NCBI RefSeq assembly: GCF_000205025.1
Contig: NZ_GL883730.1
Span: forward strand, 17,251-60,407
DNA: 43,157 bases
Source of the DNA: Parasutterella excrementihominis YIT 11859
GTDB lineage: Bacteria > Pseudomonadota > Gammaproteobacteria > Burkholderiales > Burkholderiaceae_F
Direction of reading: 5' to 3'
This document shows positions 15,056-23,572 of the stretch, one piece after another. Positions within the stretch are counted from its first letter, which is position 1; every line of letters begins with the position of its first letter. Position numbers and translations under genes: made by a program. Below the pieces are notes generated by a model. It ran no database searches, was not told the DNA's origin, and worked only from the letters and a program-made list of their open reading frames with translations.

Positions 15056-15883
15056 TTACCACTGAACCAGTCCGGTCCACCACGTCAGAAGAATGACGCC
15101 GCCAAAAAAGATTCGGTACCAGCCGAATGCGGAGAAGTCATGCTTAGAAACGTAATGAAGCAGCCAGCGGACCACGACGAGTGCGGAGAAGAATGACACG
15201 ACGAAACCCACGGAAATCATCGGAAGCGCTGTTGCTGTCAGTACGTCTCTGGACTTCCAAAGGTCATAAACTGTAGCGCCGAAAATCGTCGGGATTGCCA
15301 GGAAGAAAGAAAATTCCGTCGCTGCCTTTCTGGACAAGCCAATGCAAAGACCGCCGATGATGGTTGCGCCGGAACGGCTGGTGCCCGGGATCATGGCCAA
15401 GCACTGCAGAAAACCGACCCTCAGAGCGTCTTTCCAGCTCATATCGTCCATCGTCTCTACGCGCGGCTTGTAAGTCTTCTTATCTTGGAAGTATTCAACG
15501 ATGAGGATGATCACGCCGCCTACAACTAAGGCCGTTGCGACCGCAATCGGGTTAAACAGCCATTTCTTAATATAGCTTGCTACCAATACGCCAATCACCG
15601 CTGCGGGCAGGAAGGCAACAATAGTGTTGATTGCCAGACGCTGCTGAACTTTATCGGAGAAAAGGCCCAAACAGATATCAATCAGGCGCTGACGATAGTG
15701 CCAGCACACCGCAAAGATAGCGCCGGCCTGAATCGCGATGTAAAAGGTATCTGCTTCCTGTCCTGTGTAGTCAAGTAAGCTGCCGGCAACAATCAAGTGA
15801 CCGGTGGAAGAGACCGGCAAAAACTCCGTCAAACCCTCAACGATACCGAGAATGACGGCTTTTAAATAAAGAATCCAATCCAT
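15056..15883 (-). CDS. uppP: Undecaprenyl-diphosphatase UppP (BacA)
   Basis: Integral membrane phosphatase that recycles undecaprenyl diphosphate to the monophosphate carrier used for peptidoglycan and other surface polymers; overexpression gives bacitracin resistance. The 275-residue protein carries the signature VEGLTEFLPVSSTGHLI (about residues 15-31) and the second conserved block MIPGTSRSGATIIGGL (about 164-179), with seven to eight hydrophobic segments. A small membrane protein gene lies 11 bases upstream and may be co-transcribed. Confidence 0.97.
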   Translation of the reverse strand: MDWILYLKAVILGIVEGLTEFLPVSSTGHLIVAGSLLDYTGQEADTFYIAIQAGAIFAVCWHYRQRLIDICLGLFSDKVQQRLAINTIVAFLPAAVIGVLVASYIKKWLFNPIAVATALVVGGVIILIVEYFQDKKTYKPRVETMDDMSWKDALRVGFLQCLAMIPGTSRSGATIIGGLCIGLSRKAATEFSFFLAIPTIFGATVYDLWKSRDVLTATALPMISVGFVVSFFSALVVVRWLLHYVSKHDFSAFGWYRIFFGGVILLTWWTGLVQW

Positions 15884-15894
15884 GAGAATACTGC

Positions 15895-16251
15895 CTACCT
15901 GACGGGACGGTTACTGAAATATTTATTGAAAATCGGACGAATGGCTTTCTTTTGTTCGTCAGACAGCTGGCTGAAAAAATCCTCTCCGATCTTATTGCAG
16001 TAGCCGGCTTCGTTAATAGAACGAACACCGCAGCGGAACAGCTCGAAAAGAACTGTCGAATTCATCATCTTCTCGGGCAAATTAATCGGAGCTAAATCTT
16101 TTTTAAAAAGCTGAAACTCTGCTCGGTCGAGTTCTAAGTTTTTCGCGTCGGTTTCCGCACTTTGCTGAAAGCGCATGAAGGCACCGATCGACACCACTGC
16201 GATAAAAGCAAAAGCGACCCACGGAGCTCGATAACGAGAGACGATAAACAT
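15895..16251 (-). CDS. Small single-pass membrane protein of unknown function
   Basis: About 118 residues from ATG 16249-16251; a TTG start at 16272 would add seven residues, and neither has a clear ribosome-binding site. One transmembrane helix at the N-terminus (about residues 8-25, PWVAFAFIAVVSIGAF) is followed by a soluble, mostly charged domain with two cysteines (LFRCGVRSINEAGYCNKIG) and ending in FNKYFSNRPVR. I recognise no family. It sits 11 bases upstream of uppP on the same strand, so a cell-envelope role is possible but unproven. Confidence 0.55.
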   Translation of the reverse strand: MFIVSRYRAPWVAFAFIAVVSIGAFMRFQQSAETDAKNLELDRAEFQLFKKDLAPINLPEKMMNSTVLFELFRCGVRSINEAGYCNKIGEDFFSQLSDEQKKAIRPIFNKYFSNRPVR

Positions 16252-16397
16252 AGAAAACACCGACCAAAACAAAAAAGCAAGGCGTAATGATAAGTGATTT
16301 TTGACGTTCCTTCAGGCAGTTAGCGTGCAATCTATAGTCTTTTCACGGGAAGTTTTGATACCTAGTTGCGCATTCTTTTTCTGGCTCGAATCCGAAT

Positions 16398-17309
16398 TTA
16401 AGCCCGCGCAGCCTGAACCTTCCTCGCCGCCTTTTCTTTAAATTCGCTATAGATGAAAGTCAGAATTCCAGCCCAAATAAACAGCAAAGGAATGAGTTGC
16501 TGGTGATTGAACGGCTCATGGAAGAAAACCAATCCGACAATTAGCGTAAGGATCGGATTCATGTACTGGATGAATCCAAGGATCGTCAGCGGAAGAACAT
16601 TGGCCGCAGCCGAGAAAGCAATCATCGGCACGGACGTCACAAGCCCCACGCTGATGAGAAGAATCGTGATGTAGGTTCCGCCGGCAAGGAATGCGCCGAC
16701 GCCGTTCGCATCAAGATAAAACAGGTAGGCAATGGCAAAGGGAAGCATGAGAGAGGCTTCTAAGGCATTGCTCACCCAAGGGTCAATCCCGAGGCGCTTT
16801 TTAAAGACCCCATAAAGCGCCCATGAAGAAGAAACACCCAATGCGATCCAAGGCATGCGGCCGAGTGTGTAGATCATGATGCACACGCCGAGGAATGGCA
16901 GGAATACACTCAGCTGCTTTAATCGGCTCAGCCGCTCTCTAAAAAACACTACGCCCAGCGCGACAGTAAACAAAGGCGTTAGGAACATGCCGATGCCAAG
17001 TTCGACAACTTGGTTAGATGTTGCCGCGTAGACATTGATCCACCAGTTGATCGCCGCAATCGCAGCCGCAGCAAATAAATTGAAATACTGAATCGGTTGC
17101 TTTTTGAAAGTACGAAGCGTACTGAAAATCTCAGAAAACCGCCCGATTAGCATCAAAAATGCCGAGATCAAAATCAGAGACCAAAGTACTCGGTGACCGA
17201 TGACTTCCCAACCTCGCACACCTCCGAATAAAGCCCAGTACAAAGGCATAAAGCCCCAGCAGAGGTATGCGCCGACAGCGGCAAGAAGTCCCTTGGTTTG
17301 AGCGGTCAT
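16398..17309 (-). CDS. rarD: RarD-type EamA-family transporter
   Basis: A 303-residue inner-membrane protein with about ten hydrophobic segments in two EamA halves. The N-terminus GLLAAVGAYLCWGFMPLYW and the middle ERLSRLKQLSVFLPFLGV are typical of RarD, with the C-terminal half VLPLTILGFIQYMNPILTLIVGLVFFHEPF. RarD proteins are related to chloramphenicol-sensitivity and drug/metabolite transporters, but no substrate is established. It stands 70 bases after mnmC on the same strand. Confidence 0.9.
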   Translation of the reverse strand: MTAQTKGLLAAVGAYLCWGFMPLYWALFGGVRGWEVIGHRVLWSLILISAFLMLIGRFSEIFSTLRTFKKQPIQYFNLFAAAAIAAINWWINVYAATSNQVVELGIGMFLTPLFTVALGVVFFRERLSRLKQLSVFLPFLGVCIMIYTLGRMPWIALGVSSSWALYGVFKKRLGIDPWVSNALEASLMLPFAIAYLFYLDANGVGAFLAGGTYITILLISVGLVTSVPMIAFSAAANVLPLTILGFIQYMNPILTLIVGLVFFHEPFNHQQLIPLLFIWAGILTFIYSEFKEKAARKVQAARA

Positions 17310-17379
17310 AGATTGTAGTTTTTGAGGTTTGTTGTGGCTGATATTCTACGAGCCGACCGCAGGCTCAACAATGCTCCGT

Positions 17380-19230
17380 TTACCGAGGCTTTTTGAAAAA
17401 TCTGCCTGGATCAATCGCACACAGAAGATCGGCCTCCAACGGAATCGGCTCATTAAACATTTGCGCTGCGATGACTTTAGCGGCAAGTTCATTGAACACG
17501 GTACCTCGAGACCCCATAGCACAGCTCACGTAAATACCTGTCGCATTCGGAAAGCCTTCCGCTGCCGGAACTTGTCCGACAACCGGCAGTCGATCCGGTG
17601 CAACACATCGAAACCCTTCATAAAATCCAGCCGCGTCAGCTTCAGTTAGCTGCGGAAATAGATCCGTCAAATGAGAAAGATTTTTGCCGTGTGCTTCTTC
17701 TGAAGACATCTGTTTGTCAGCGCTTTCATAGGTTGCACCGACACCGATCCAATCATCAGGACTGTGAATGGCATAACCCGGACCTGTTACCGCGCCTTTT
17801 AAATCCGTTAAGGCGCCCTCGCAGAGAAGAGATAATCTGCCTTTCCATCGGGTTAACGGAAGTTCGATTCCGGGAAGAAGATTAGCGGTTTCAGCCGCAC
17901 AGCACACAACGACCGCATCTGCTTCAGCAATGATTTGTCCGAAGGCATCTTTGGCCTGACAATTTTTTCCTTGCTTCGACAGAGAGCCGACCCGAGTGTT
18001 AAACAGCAAGGAAGCACCCGAGCGGTTCAGACGCGCTCTAACCCATTCAGCCACAGCAACGATACCGGCGCCTTCGTGCCAGAGACCGCCTAATCGAGGC
18101 TTAAGACCGATTTTTGATTCGGCTTCCTCTGCTGACATCAGTCGGAGGAAATCTTTCGGAAAACTGAACGGCTTTAACTGAGCAAACTGCTGCTGCCATT
18201 TTTGAAGTTCGGCTCCATCTCTGGCCATCTGGTAAAGCCCCTCAGTCCGGACCAACTCCGGATAGCAGAGCAACTCTTCCCGCAGCATCTCCAAACCCGA
18301 CCTTGTCAGCCTGAACAGCTGATTATCGTCACCTGAAGGCTGAGCATGCACCACGCCCCAGCGAAGCGCTGAGGCGCCGGAAGCACCGACGGGACCGGCA
18401 TCGACGACCTGAACTTGGACGCCGCGGCGTGCCAGCTCGCAAGCCACCGCCGAACCGGCAAGTCCGGCCCCGATGACAATAGCTGACTGAGGTTTTTCGG
18501 CTGAATTTAAAAATGTCGTTGAGCGGCGATGCTTGAACTTAGGTTCAAAGCGGCCGACGGTCATTTCTGACTTATGCCCGAAACCCGGAACCTTTTGGAT
18601 CGTGAATCCTGCTTCCGTAAAAGCTTTTCTGACGGCCGAAGCTACACACCAAGTCGCAAGTGTGGCACCTTCTCGAGCGTGCGAACAGATTGCTTTGAGA
18701 AGTCTCGGCTCCCACATCTCGGGATTTTTCTTCGGCGAGAAACCGTCCGGATAGAAAGCATCAAAAGCGCCGGAAAGCTTCTTGACGGCTGCAGAAGACG
18801 GCATGAAGTAAAGATCTAAGACGACGCGCCCTTCATCGAATGTCAGACGATGTACACCCGGCGTCAGGGTCGGCCATTTAGCTGCCAGCTCTTCAGCTTC
18901 AGCCTTAAGGCTTAAAGAGGCGAATGTTTTAATGTCCGACGCTTGGAGCGGAAAGCCTTCTATCGCCAAATAAAACAGCTTGCCGCTTCTCTGCGGATCT
19001 TCCCGCCATGCCTTAAGCGTCGTCAAGAAGTTTGTGCCGAGTCCAAACCCGTTCTCAACAATCGTGAACTGATCTCTGCCCTGCCATCTTTCAGGCAGCT
19101 GGGTTCCGCCTAAAAAAACAAAACGGGACTGTTCATAAGCCCCGTCTTTGGATGCATAAACATCGCCGAACTCGGGGCTGTATGCACAGCCCCGGTCGTC
19201 AAGAGAAATTTTCCCTTGAACAATGGTCAT
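17380..19230 (-). CDS. mnmC: Bifunctional tRNA mnm5s2U biosynthesis protein MnmC
   Basis: Finishes the wobble-uridine modification mnm5s2U34: the C-terminal FAD domain removes the carboxymethyl group (cmnm5 to nm5) and the N-terminal SAM domain methylates it to mnm5. In this 616-residue protein the methyltransferase half shows FTIVENGFGLGTNFLTTLKA (about residues 54-73) and DAFYPDGFSPKKNPEMW. The oxidoreductase half begins AIVIGAGLAGSAVACELARRG (about 250-270) and ends with the DAO-type block PDRLPVVGQVP. It starts 8 bases after ettA, so the two are co-transcribed. Confidence 0.95.
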   Translation of the reverse strand: MTIVQGKISLDDRGCAYSPEFGDVYASKDGAYEQSRFVFLGGTQLPERWQGRDQFTIVENGFGLGTNFLTTLKAWREDPQRSGKLFYLAIEGFPLQASDIKTFASLSLKAEAEELAAKWPTLTPGVHRLTFDEGRVVLDLYFMPSSAAVKKLSGAFDAFYPDGFSPKKNPEMWEPRLLKAICSHAREGATLATWCVASAVRKAFTEAGFTIQKVPGFGHKSEMTVGRFEPKFKHRRSTTFLNSAEKPQSAIVIGAGLAGSAVACELARRGVQVQVVDAGPVGASGASALRWGVVHAQPSGDDNQLFRLTRSGLEMLREELLCYPELVRTEGLYQMARDGAELQKWQQQFAQLKPFSFPKDFLRLMSAEEAESKIGLKPRLGGLWHEGAGIVAVAEWVRARLNRSGASLLFNTRVGSLSKQGKNCQAKDAFGQIIAEADAVVVCCAAETANLLPGIELPLTRWKGRLSLLCEGALTDLKGAVTGPGYAIHSPDDWIGVGATYESADKQMSSEEAHGKNLSHLTDLFPQLTEADAAGFYEGFRCVAPDRLPVVGQVPAAEGFPNATGIYVSCAMGSRGTVFNELAAKVIAAQMFNEPIPLEADLLCAIDPGRFFKKPR

Positions 19231-19238
19231 TTTGACCC

Positions 19239-20900
19239 TTAGCTCTTGAGCGGTTTGAAGCGCAGTCTGTGCGGTATTGCCGCATCTCCGAGTCTGCGTT
19301 TCTTGTCTGCTTCGTATTCCGTATAGTTGCCGGCGAAGAATTCGACCTTGGAATCGCCTTCAAAAGCCAGAATGTGTGTAGCGATGCGGTCTAAGAACCA
19401 GCGGTCATGAGAAATGACCATAGCGCAGCCGGCAAATTCCAGCAGCGCTTCTTCCAGAGCACGCAGTGTTTCAACGTCCAAGTCGTTAGACGGTTCGTCA
19501 AGGAGAAGAACGTTGCCGCCGGCAAGAAGCGTTTTGGCCATGTGGAGACGTCCGCGTTCACCGCCAGAGAGCGTTCCGACGATCTTCTGCTGATCTCCGC
19601 CCTTGAAGTTGAAGCGGCCGAGATAAGCACGGCTCGGCATCTCAAACTTACCGACTTTCAGAATGTCCAAACCGTCGGAAACCGCTTCCCAAACGGTCTT
19701 GTCGTTCGGGAGAGATTCTCTGGTCTGAGAAACCGCGCTGAGTTTGACGGTCGGTCCGATATCGATTTCACCGGAATCCGGAGTTTCTTTACCGGTGATC
19801 ATCTTGAAGAGCGTGGACTTACCGGCGCCGTTCGGACCGATCACGCCGACGATGGCTCCGGGAGGAATGGAGAAGCTCAGATCATCGATCAGGAGACGAT
19901 CGCCGAAACCCTTAGAAACATTCTTGAATTCGATGACTTTATCGCCGAGGCGGTCAGCCACCGGGATGAAGATTTCGTTGGTTTCGTTGCGCTTCTGGTA
20001 TTCGTAGCTAGACATTTCTTCGAAGCGGTTCAGACGAGCCTTGCTCTTGGCCTGTCTGCCCTTGGCATTCTGACGAACCCATTCAAGCTCGTGCTTCATT
20101 GCCTTGATGCGGGCGTCTTCTTTCTTCTGCTCGAGCTCTAAGCGCTGTTCCTTCTGATCAAGCCAGGAGGAATAGTTGCCCTTCCAGGGAATACCGTGTC
20201 CGCGGTCCAATTCGAGAATCCACTCGGCAGCGTTGTCCAGGAAGTAACGGTCGTGGGTCACGGCAACCACGGTTCCGGGGAAGTGCTGCAGGAACTGTTC
20301 AAGCCAATCCACACTTTCTGCGTCCAGGTGGTTGGTCGGTTCGTCCAAGAGGAGCATGTCCGGCTTGGAGAGCAGCAGACGGCAGAGAGCCACACGGCGT
20401 TTTTCACCGCCGGAGAGATTACCGATCTTGGCATCCCAAGGCGGAAGACGAAGCGCGTCAGCAGCAATTTCCATCTGCGTATCGGCGTTCGTACCGCCGG
20501 TAGCGATGATGGCTTCAAGCCGAGCCTGCTCGGCAGCTAAGGCGTCAAAATCAGCGTCGGGATCGGCATAAGCCTCATAGACTTTGTTGAGCTTTTCCTG
20601 GGCATCGAAAATGTCGCCTAGGCCTTCGGCAACCGTTTCGCGAACGGTTTTTTCAGGATCAAGAACCGGCTCCTGCGGCAGGTAACCGATCTTGATGCCG
20701 GGCATCGGAATGGCTTCGCCTTCAATCTCAGTATCCACACCGGCCATAATCTTGAGCAGCGTGGATTTACCGGCGCCGTTTAAACCTAAGACGCCGATTT
20801 TGGCGCCCGGGAAGAAAGACAGAGAAATGTCCTTAAGAATTTGTCGCTTGGGCGGAACAATTTTGCCCACGCGGTTCATTGTGTATACAAATTGAGCCAT
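19239..20900 (-). CDS. ettA: Energy-dependent translational throttle protein EttA (ABC-F)
   Basis: Soluble ABC-F ATPase that binds the ribosomal E site and gates entry into elongation according to ATP/ADP levels. The 553-residue protein has two ATPase domains: Walker A GLNGAGKST (about residues 39-47) with LSGGEKRRVALCRLLL, and GPNGAGKST (about 350) with LSGGERGRLHMAKTLL. Between them lies the charged linker (ELEWVRQNAKGRQAKSKARL). The N-terminus MAQFVYTMNRVGKIVPPKR is diagnostic of EttA among ABC-F proteins. Confidence 0.96.
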   Translation of the reverse strand: MAQFVYTMNRVGKIVPPKRQILKDISLSFFPGAKIGVLGLNGAGKSTLLKIMAGVDTEIEGEAIPMPGIKIGYLPQEPVLDPEKTVRETVAEGLGDIFDAQEKLNKVYEAYADPDADFDALAAEQARLEAIIATGGTNADTQMEIAADALRLPPWDAKIGNLSGGEKRRVALCRLLLSKPDMLLLDEPTNHLDAESVDWLEQFLQHFPGTVVAVTHDRYFLDNAAEWILELDRGHGIPWKGNYSSWLDQKEQRLELEQKKEDARIKAMKHELEWVRQNAKGRQAKSKARLNRFEEMSSYEYQKRNETNEIFIPVADRLGDKVIEFKNVSKGFGDRLLIDDLSFSIPPGAIVGVIGPNGAGKSTLFKMITGKETPDSGEIDIGPTVKLSAVSQTRESLPNDKTVWEAVSDGLDILKVGKFEMPSRAYLGRFNFKGGDQQKIVGTLSGGERGRLHMAKTLLAGGNVLLLDEPSNDLDVETLRALEEALLEFAGCAMVISHDRWFLDRIATHILAFEGDSKVEFFAGNYTEYEADKKRRLGDAAIPHRLRFKPLKS

Positions 20901-20929
20901 AAAAATAAGCTGGTTATAGTGTTCGTTAA

Positions 20930-21619
20930 TTAGTTGTCAATCGGCTTGCCGTGTTTGGCATTGCGCTTTTTCACGCCGAAGTACCCGCGAAGAACCCAGA
21001 GTTTTCTGAGCTTGGCAATGCGTTCATTTTCCTTCTCACGGAACTCGCCCATCTCATCCGGGCAATACTTCTTCCACTTCTTATAAACACCGCCGATATC
21101 CATGTCTTCCATAAAGGAACGAATCTTTTGAGGAAGACCTTGCGTATCTACGCTTGCCTGAAAATCAATCAACGCGGGCTTTCCGTTGACCTGCATGACC
21201 CAGTTGCTGGTCCCGCGGGTATCCAAATGAACCAGATGCCGGGCATGGATCGACCGAATAATCTCCTCGCATTCTTCCAAGAAAGTCGGAGAAACCTCTT
21301 CCTTCGGAACACGGTTTAAAACGCGGCCGGGAATATATTCAATCGCAAGCATATGCGGCGTCACCATGAAGGCTTCTGTCGGAACGCCTTCGAGGCCGTG
21401 AAGCTTGCGGACCGCCTTCAGTTCACGCCAAAGCACAAACTTAGCAAAACTGTTTTTTACAAGCCAACGGCGATCGGAAAAGTCTTTGATTGTCCAGCGC
21501 TTACCATTGATGTTAGCCACTGACACCCGGGCATTTCCCCACCGACCGTCACGAAGCAGCTGCACATCTGCCTTCTCGAGATCTTCTTTAGTAAACGGTT
21601 TGATATCCGTCTGAGTCAT
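20930..21619 (-). CDS. Protein-kinase-fold protein (RIO / lipopolysaccharide-kinase-like)
   Basis: A 229-residue protein with a minimal kinase core: a catalytic loop HARHLVHLDTRGTSNWV (Asp about residue 129) and a metal-binding loop PALIDFQASV in place of DFG, preceded by ILAIEYIPGRVLNRVP-like hinge sequence. This pattern is seen in RIO/Bud32 kinases and in inner-core LPS kinases (KdkA/WaaP type). The substrate is unknown. The C-terminus is strongly basic (LRGYFGVKKRNAKHGK). It lies 29 bases upstream of ettA on the same strand, so an operon with ettA-mnmC is likely. Confidence 0.65.
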   Translation of the reverse strand: MTQTDIKPFTKEDLEKADVQLLRDGRWGNARVSVANINGKRWTIKDFSDRRWLVKNSFAKFVLWRELKAVRKLHGLEGVPTEAFMVTPHMLAIEYIPGRVLNRVPKEEVSPTFLEECEEIIRSIHARHLVHLDTRGTSNWVMQVNGKPALIDFQASVDTQGLPQKIRSFMEDMDIGGVYKKWKKYCPDEMGEFREKENERIAKLRKLWVLRGYFGVKKRNAKHGKPIDN

Positions 21620-21959
21620 CGGTCTTTATGAGCACCCACGTTATTCTAAATTCACCTAACAGTGTTATCTCACTGTCTATTCGTGAAAAAATTATAGATT
21701 AATAGTGAAAAAACCGTAACGTACGTGTGCCCCCTAAGATGTTTTTAGTTATGACCGACCATGCCAAAATTTTGTCGGCCAAACAAGGCCGTGTTCGTAT
21801 CTAGATCTTTGAGATCTGATACCTCCTTTTATTACATCCCATCCATTCTTCTCTTCTGTTTTATCAATAGAGCAATTTTTTTACGGCACAAAGAAAAACA
21901 ATATAGAGTAATAGATAATAATGTTTTAAATCAATGAATTAATTAATAAATAAGTTAGT
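21620..21959. other. AT-rich intergenic region with two adjacent hairpins
   Basis: No coding frame is evident. CGGCC/GGCCG (21776-21780 with 21787-21791) and GTATC-AGATC/GATCT-GATAC (21797-21801 and 21803-21807 with 21813-21822) follow one another, with CTCCTTTTATT behind the second. That could be a terminator or a short RNA on the plus strand. From 21880 the DNA becomes very AT-rich and leads into the MerR-type promoter. Confidence 0.4.
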
Positions 21960-21990
21960 TTGACTCTACAATAATTGTAAGGTTAATAAT
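21960..21990 (+). promoter_or_regulatory. MerR-type promoter with 19-bp spacer and embedded operator
   Basis: TTGACT (21960-21965) and AATAAT (21985-21990) are separated by 19 bases, the over-long spacing typical of MerR-activated promoters. The spacer holds a near-perfect dyad centred on A21973: ACAAT-A-ATTGT in the core, extending to 21963-21983 with 8 of 10 paired positions. MerR regulators bind such dyads and untwist the DNA when a ligand is bound. It lies 32 bases before the regulator's own ATG, so the three-gene operon is probably autoregulated. Confidence 0.75.
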
Positions 21991-22021
21991 TTTTCAATAG
22001 TTTGCATCAAGAGAATCCGGC

Positions 22022-22867
22022 ATGAAATTTCAAGTAAAAAGAAAAGGCTTATTTTCCATTGGAGAGCTTGCGACAGTTTTTCATGTAACGCCGGGAACAA
22101 TACGTCATTACGAGAGCCTAGGTCTACTTAAACCTTCATTTGTTGACCCGGAAACAAATTATCGATTCTATGAGTTCTCACGGCTTGAAGTCCTGCACAC
22201 CATAAGGTATCTCAGATCATTGGGCATGACACTCGAAGCAATCGGAGAATTTCTAAGGGATCGCAACGTTTCAGGGATACTTGAACTTCTCGAAGCTCAA
22301 AAGATGGAAATTGCCGCCAAACAAAGAGAGCTGAAAATAACAAAAAGAAAGTTAGAAAGAAGAATCCAGAGCATCAAGGACGCACTCGGTAGTCCGATCG
22401 ATGAAATACAGCTCGTGACGCTCGACAAACAAAAGTTCTTGCTTTTGGAAACGAAACTCGTCAACCCTGATAATGACGATCTCGAAATGGCCGTACAAGA
22501 ATTAGAGAAAAATCAAAAAGACTCATTGGTTTTTCTAGGCAAAGTCGGTCTCGGCATTTCGAAAAATCATCTCAAAGAAGGCAGCCTGGAGACATACGAC
22601 TTCGTTTTTTTGATGCTTGATAAGGAAGATTCCTTCTCAGGGAAAGTTCTCACTACACCTCCTCAGCTCGGCGTCGTCACACGCTTTAAGGGCCTCCACA
22701 AAGAAGCTCCTGCTGCCTACACGAAGTTATTGGAATTCATCTCCGCAAATAACTTAGAAATTACCGATTTTTCCCGAGAAATAACCTTGATCGATTCAGG
22801 GTTCACTTCCGATCAAAACCTTTACGTGACAGAAATTCAGATACCAGTGAGGCAAAAAAATGAATAA
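22022..22867 (+). CDS. MerR-family regulator with C-terminal effector-binding domain (BmrR-like)
   Basis: A 281-residue regulator. The winged helix is at residues 9-80 (FSIGELATVFHVTPGTIRHY, then LGLLKPSFVDPETNYRFYEF), followed by a long basic coiled coil for dimerisation (about 92-125, KQRELKITKRKLERRIQSIK) and a C-terminal domain (about 130-280) of the size of a GyrI-like drug-binding domain. BmrR-type proteins respond to cationic or hydrophobic drugs. The operon's last gene is a Bcr/CflA-type efflux pump, which fits. The next gene starts inside its last codons (8-base overlap). Confidence 0.88.
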   Translation: MKFQVKRKGLFSIGELATVFHVTPGTIRHYESLGLLKPSFVDPETNYRFYEFSRLEVLHTIRYLRSLGMTLEAIGEFLRDRNVSGILELLEAQKMEIAAKQRELKITKRKLERRIQSIKDALGSPIDEIQLVTLDKQKFLLLETKLVNPDNDDLEMAVQELEKNQKDSLVFLGKVGLGISKNHLKEGSLETYDFVFLMLDKEDSFSGKVLTTPPQLGVVTRFKGLHKEAPAAYTKLLEFISANNLEITDFSREITLIDSGFTSDQNLYVTEIQIPVRQKNE

Positions 22868-23570
22868 TTCTTTCAGTGTGGAAAAAAAAGTTTTTGAGGT
22901 TCTCCCCGATTATTGCGTCGGCGTCATCCGCGCCTCCATTCCAAACAAAGAGGGCGCGGCCAACGCAGTAAGCGAACTATTCAGAAAAGAACTTCAACGG
23001 TTCTTTCATCAGTCTCAAGGTGTTGCGTTAAGAGAAACCAAAAACATTTCTGCCTACCGTTCCGCCCTACAAAAGGCTGGAATAAATCCAAATAAATTTA
23101 TGTGTTCTATCGAGGCTCTGTCTAGAAGAGTACAGAAAAGCGGTGTGCTCCCCGAGATCGACCCAATCGTTGATCTTGGAAATGCCATCTCTTTGAAGTA
23201 TCTGCTGGCCGTCGGTGCCCATGATTTAGCAAACGCACAAGAGAACTCAATCGCAGTCAGATTTTCTGAAGCGGGGGACCTTTTCAGACCGATGGGAACT
23301 CTGACGGATGAAGCCGTTCCGGAGGGAGAACTTGTTTACGTTTCTGGACATCAGGTGAAAACGCGTCGATTCATTTGGCGACAAAGCGATGACGGAAAAA
23401 TCACCAACCTCACCACGGAATACCTGATTCCGCTTGATGGTTTCATCGGAACCAACGATGACGACGTTATCAAAGCTCGTGATGAATTCGCCTCACTGCT
23501 TACAGAATGGTTCGGTGCTTCGGCGTCGACAGGCTTTGTCTCAAAAGAAAATAATATCTTCAATTTCTGA
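22860..23570 (+). CDS. Stand-alone B3/4-domain protein
   Basis: A 236-residue soluble protein with the B3/B4 fold otherwise found in the editing region of the phenylalanyl-tRNA synthetase beta chain. Recognised segments are SAYRSALQKAGINPNKFMCSIEALSRRV, ISLKYLLAVGAHDL and AVPEGELVYVSG. Free-standing versions are widespread and largely uncharacterised; tRNA editing or binding of an amino-acid-like ligand are inferences from the fold. It overlaps the merR-type gene by 8 bases and is followed after two bases by the efflux pump, so it is firmly part of that operon. Confidence 0.75.
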   Translation: MNNSFSVEKKVFEVLPDYCVGVIRASIPNKEGAANAVSELFRKELQRFFHQSQGVALRETKNISAYRSALQKAGINPNKFMCSIEALSRRVQKSGVLPEIDPIVDLGNAISLKYLLAVGAHDLANAQENSIAVRFSEAGDLFRPMGTLTDEAVPEGELVYVSGHQVKTRRFIWRQSDDGKITNLTTEYLIPLDGFIGTNDDDVIKARDEFASLLTEWFGASASTGFVSKENNIFNF

Positions 23571-23572
23571 TA

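Noticed and set aside
19407-20141. A 244-codon plus-strand frame over ettA
   Set aside because: Shadow of the ABC-F gene; codon bias of the sense strand explains the missing stops.
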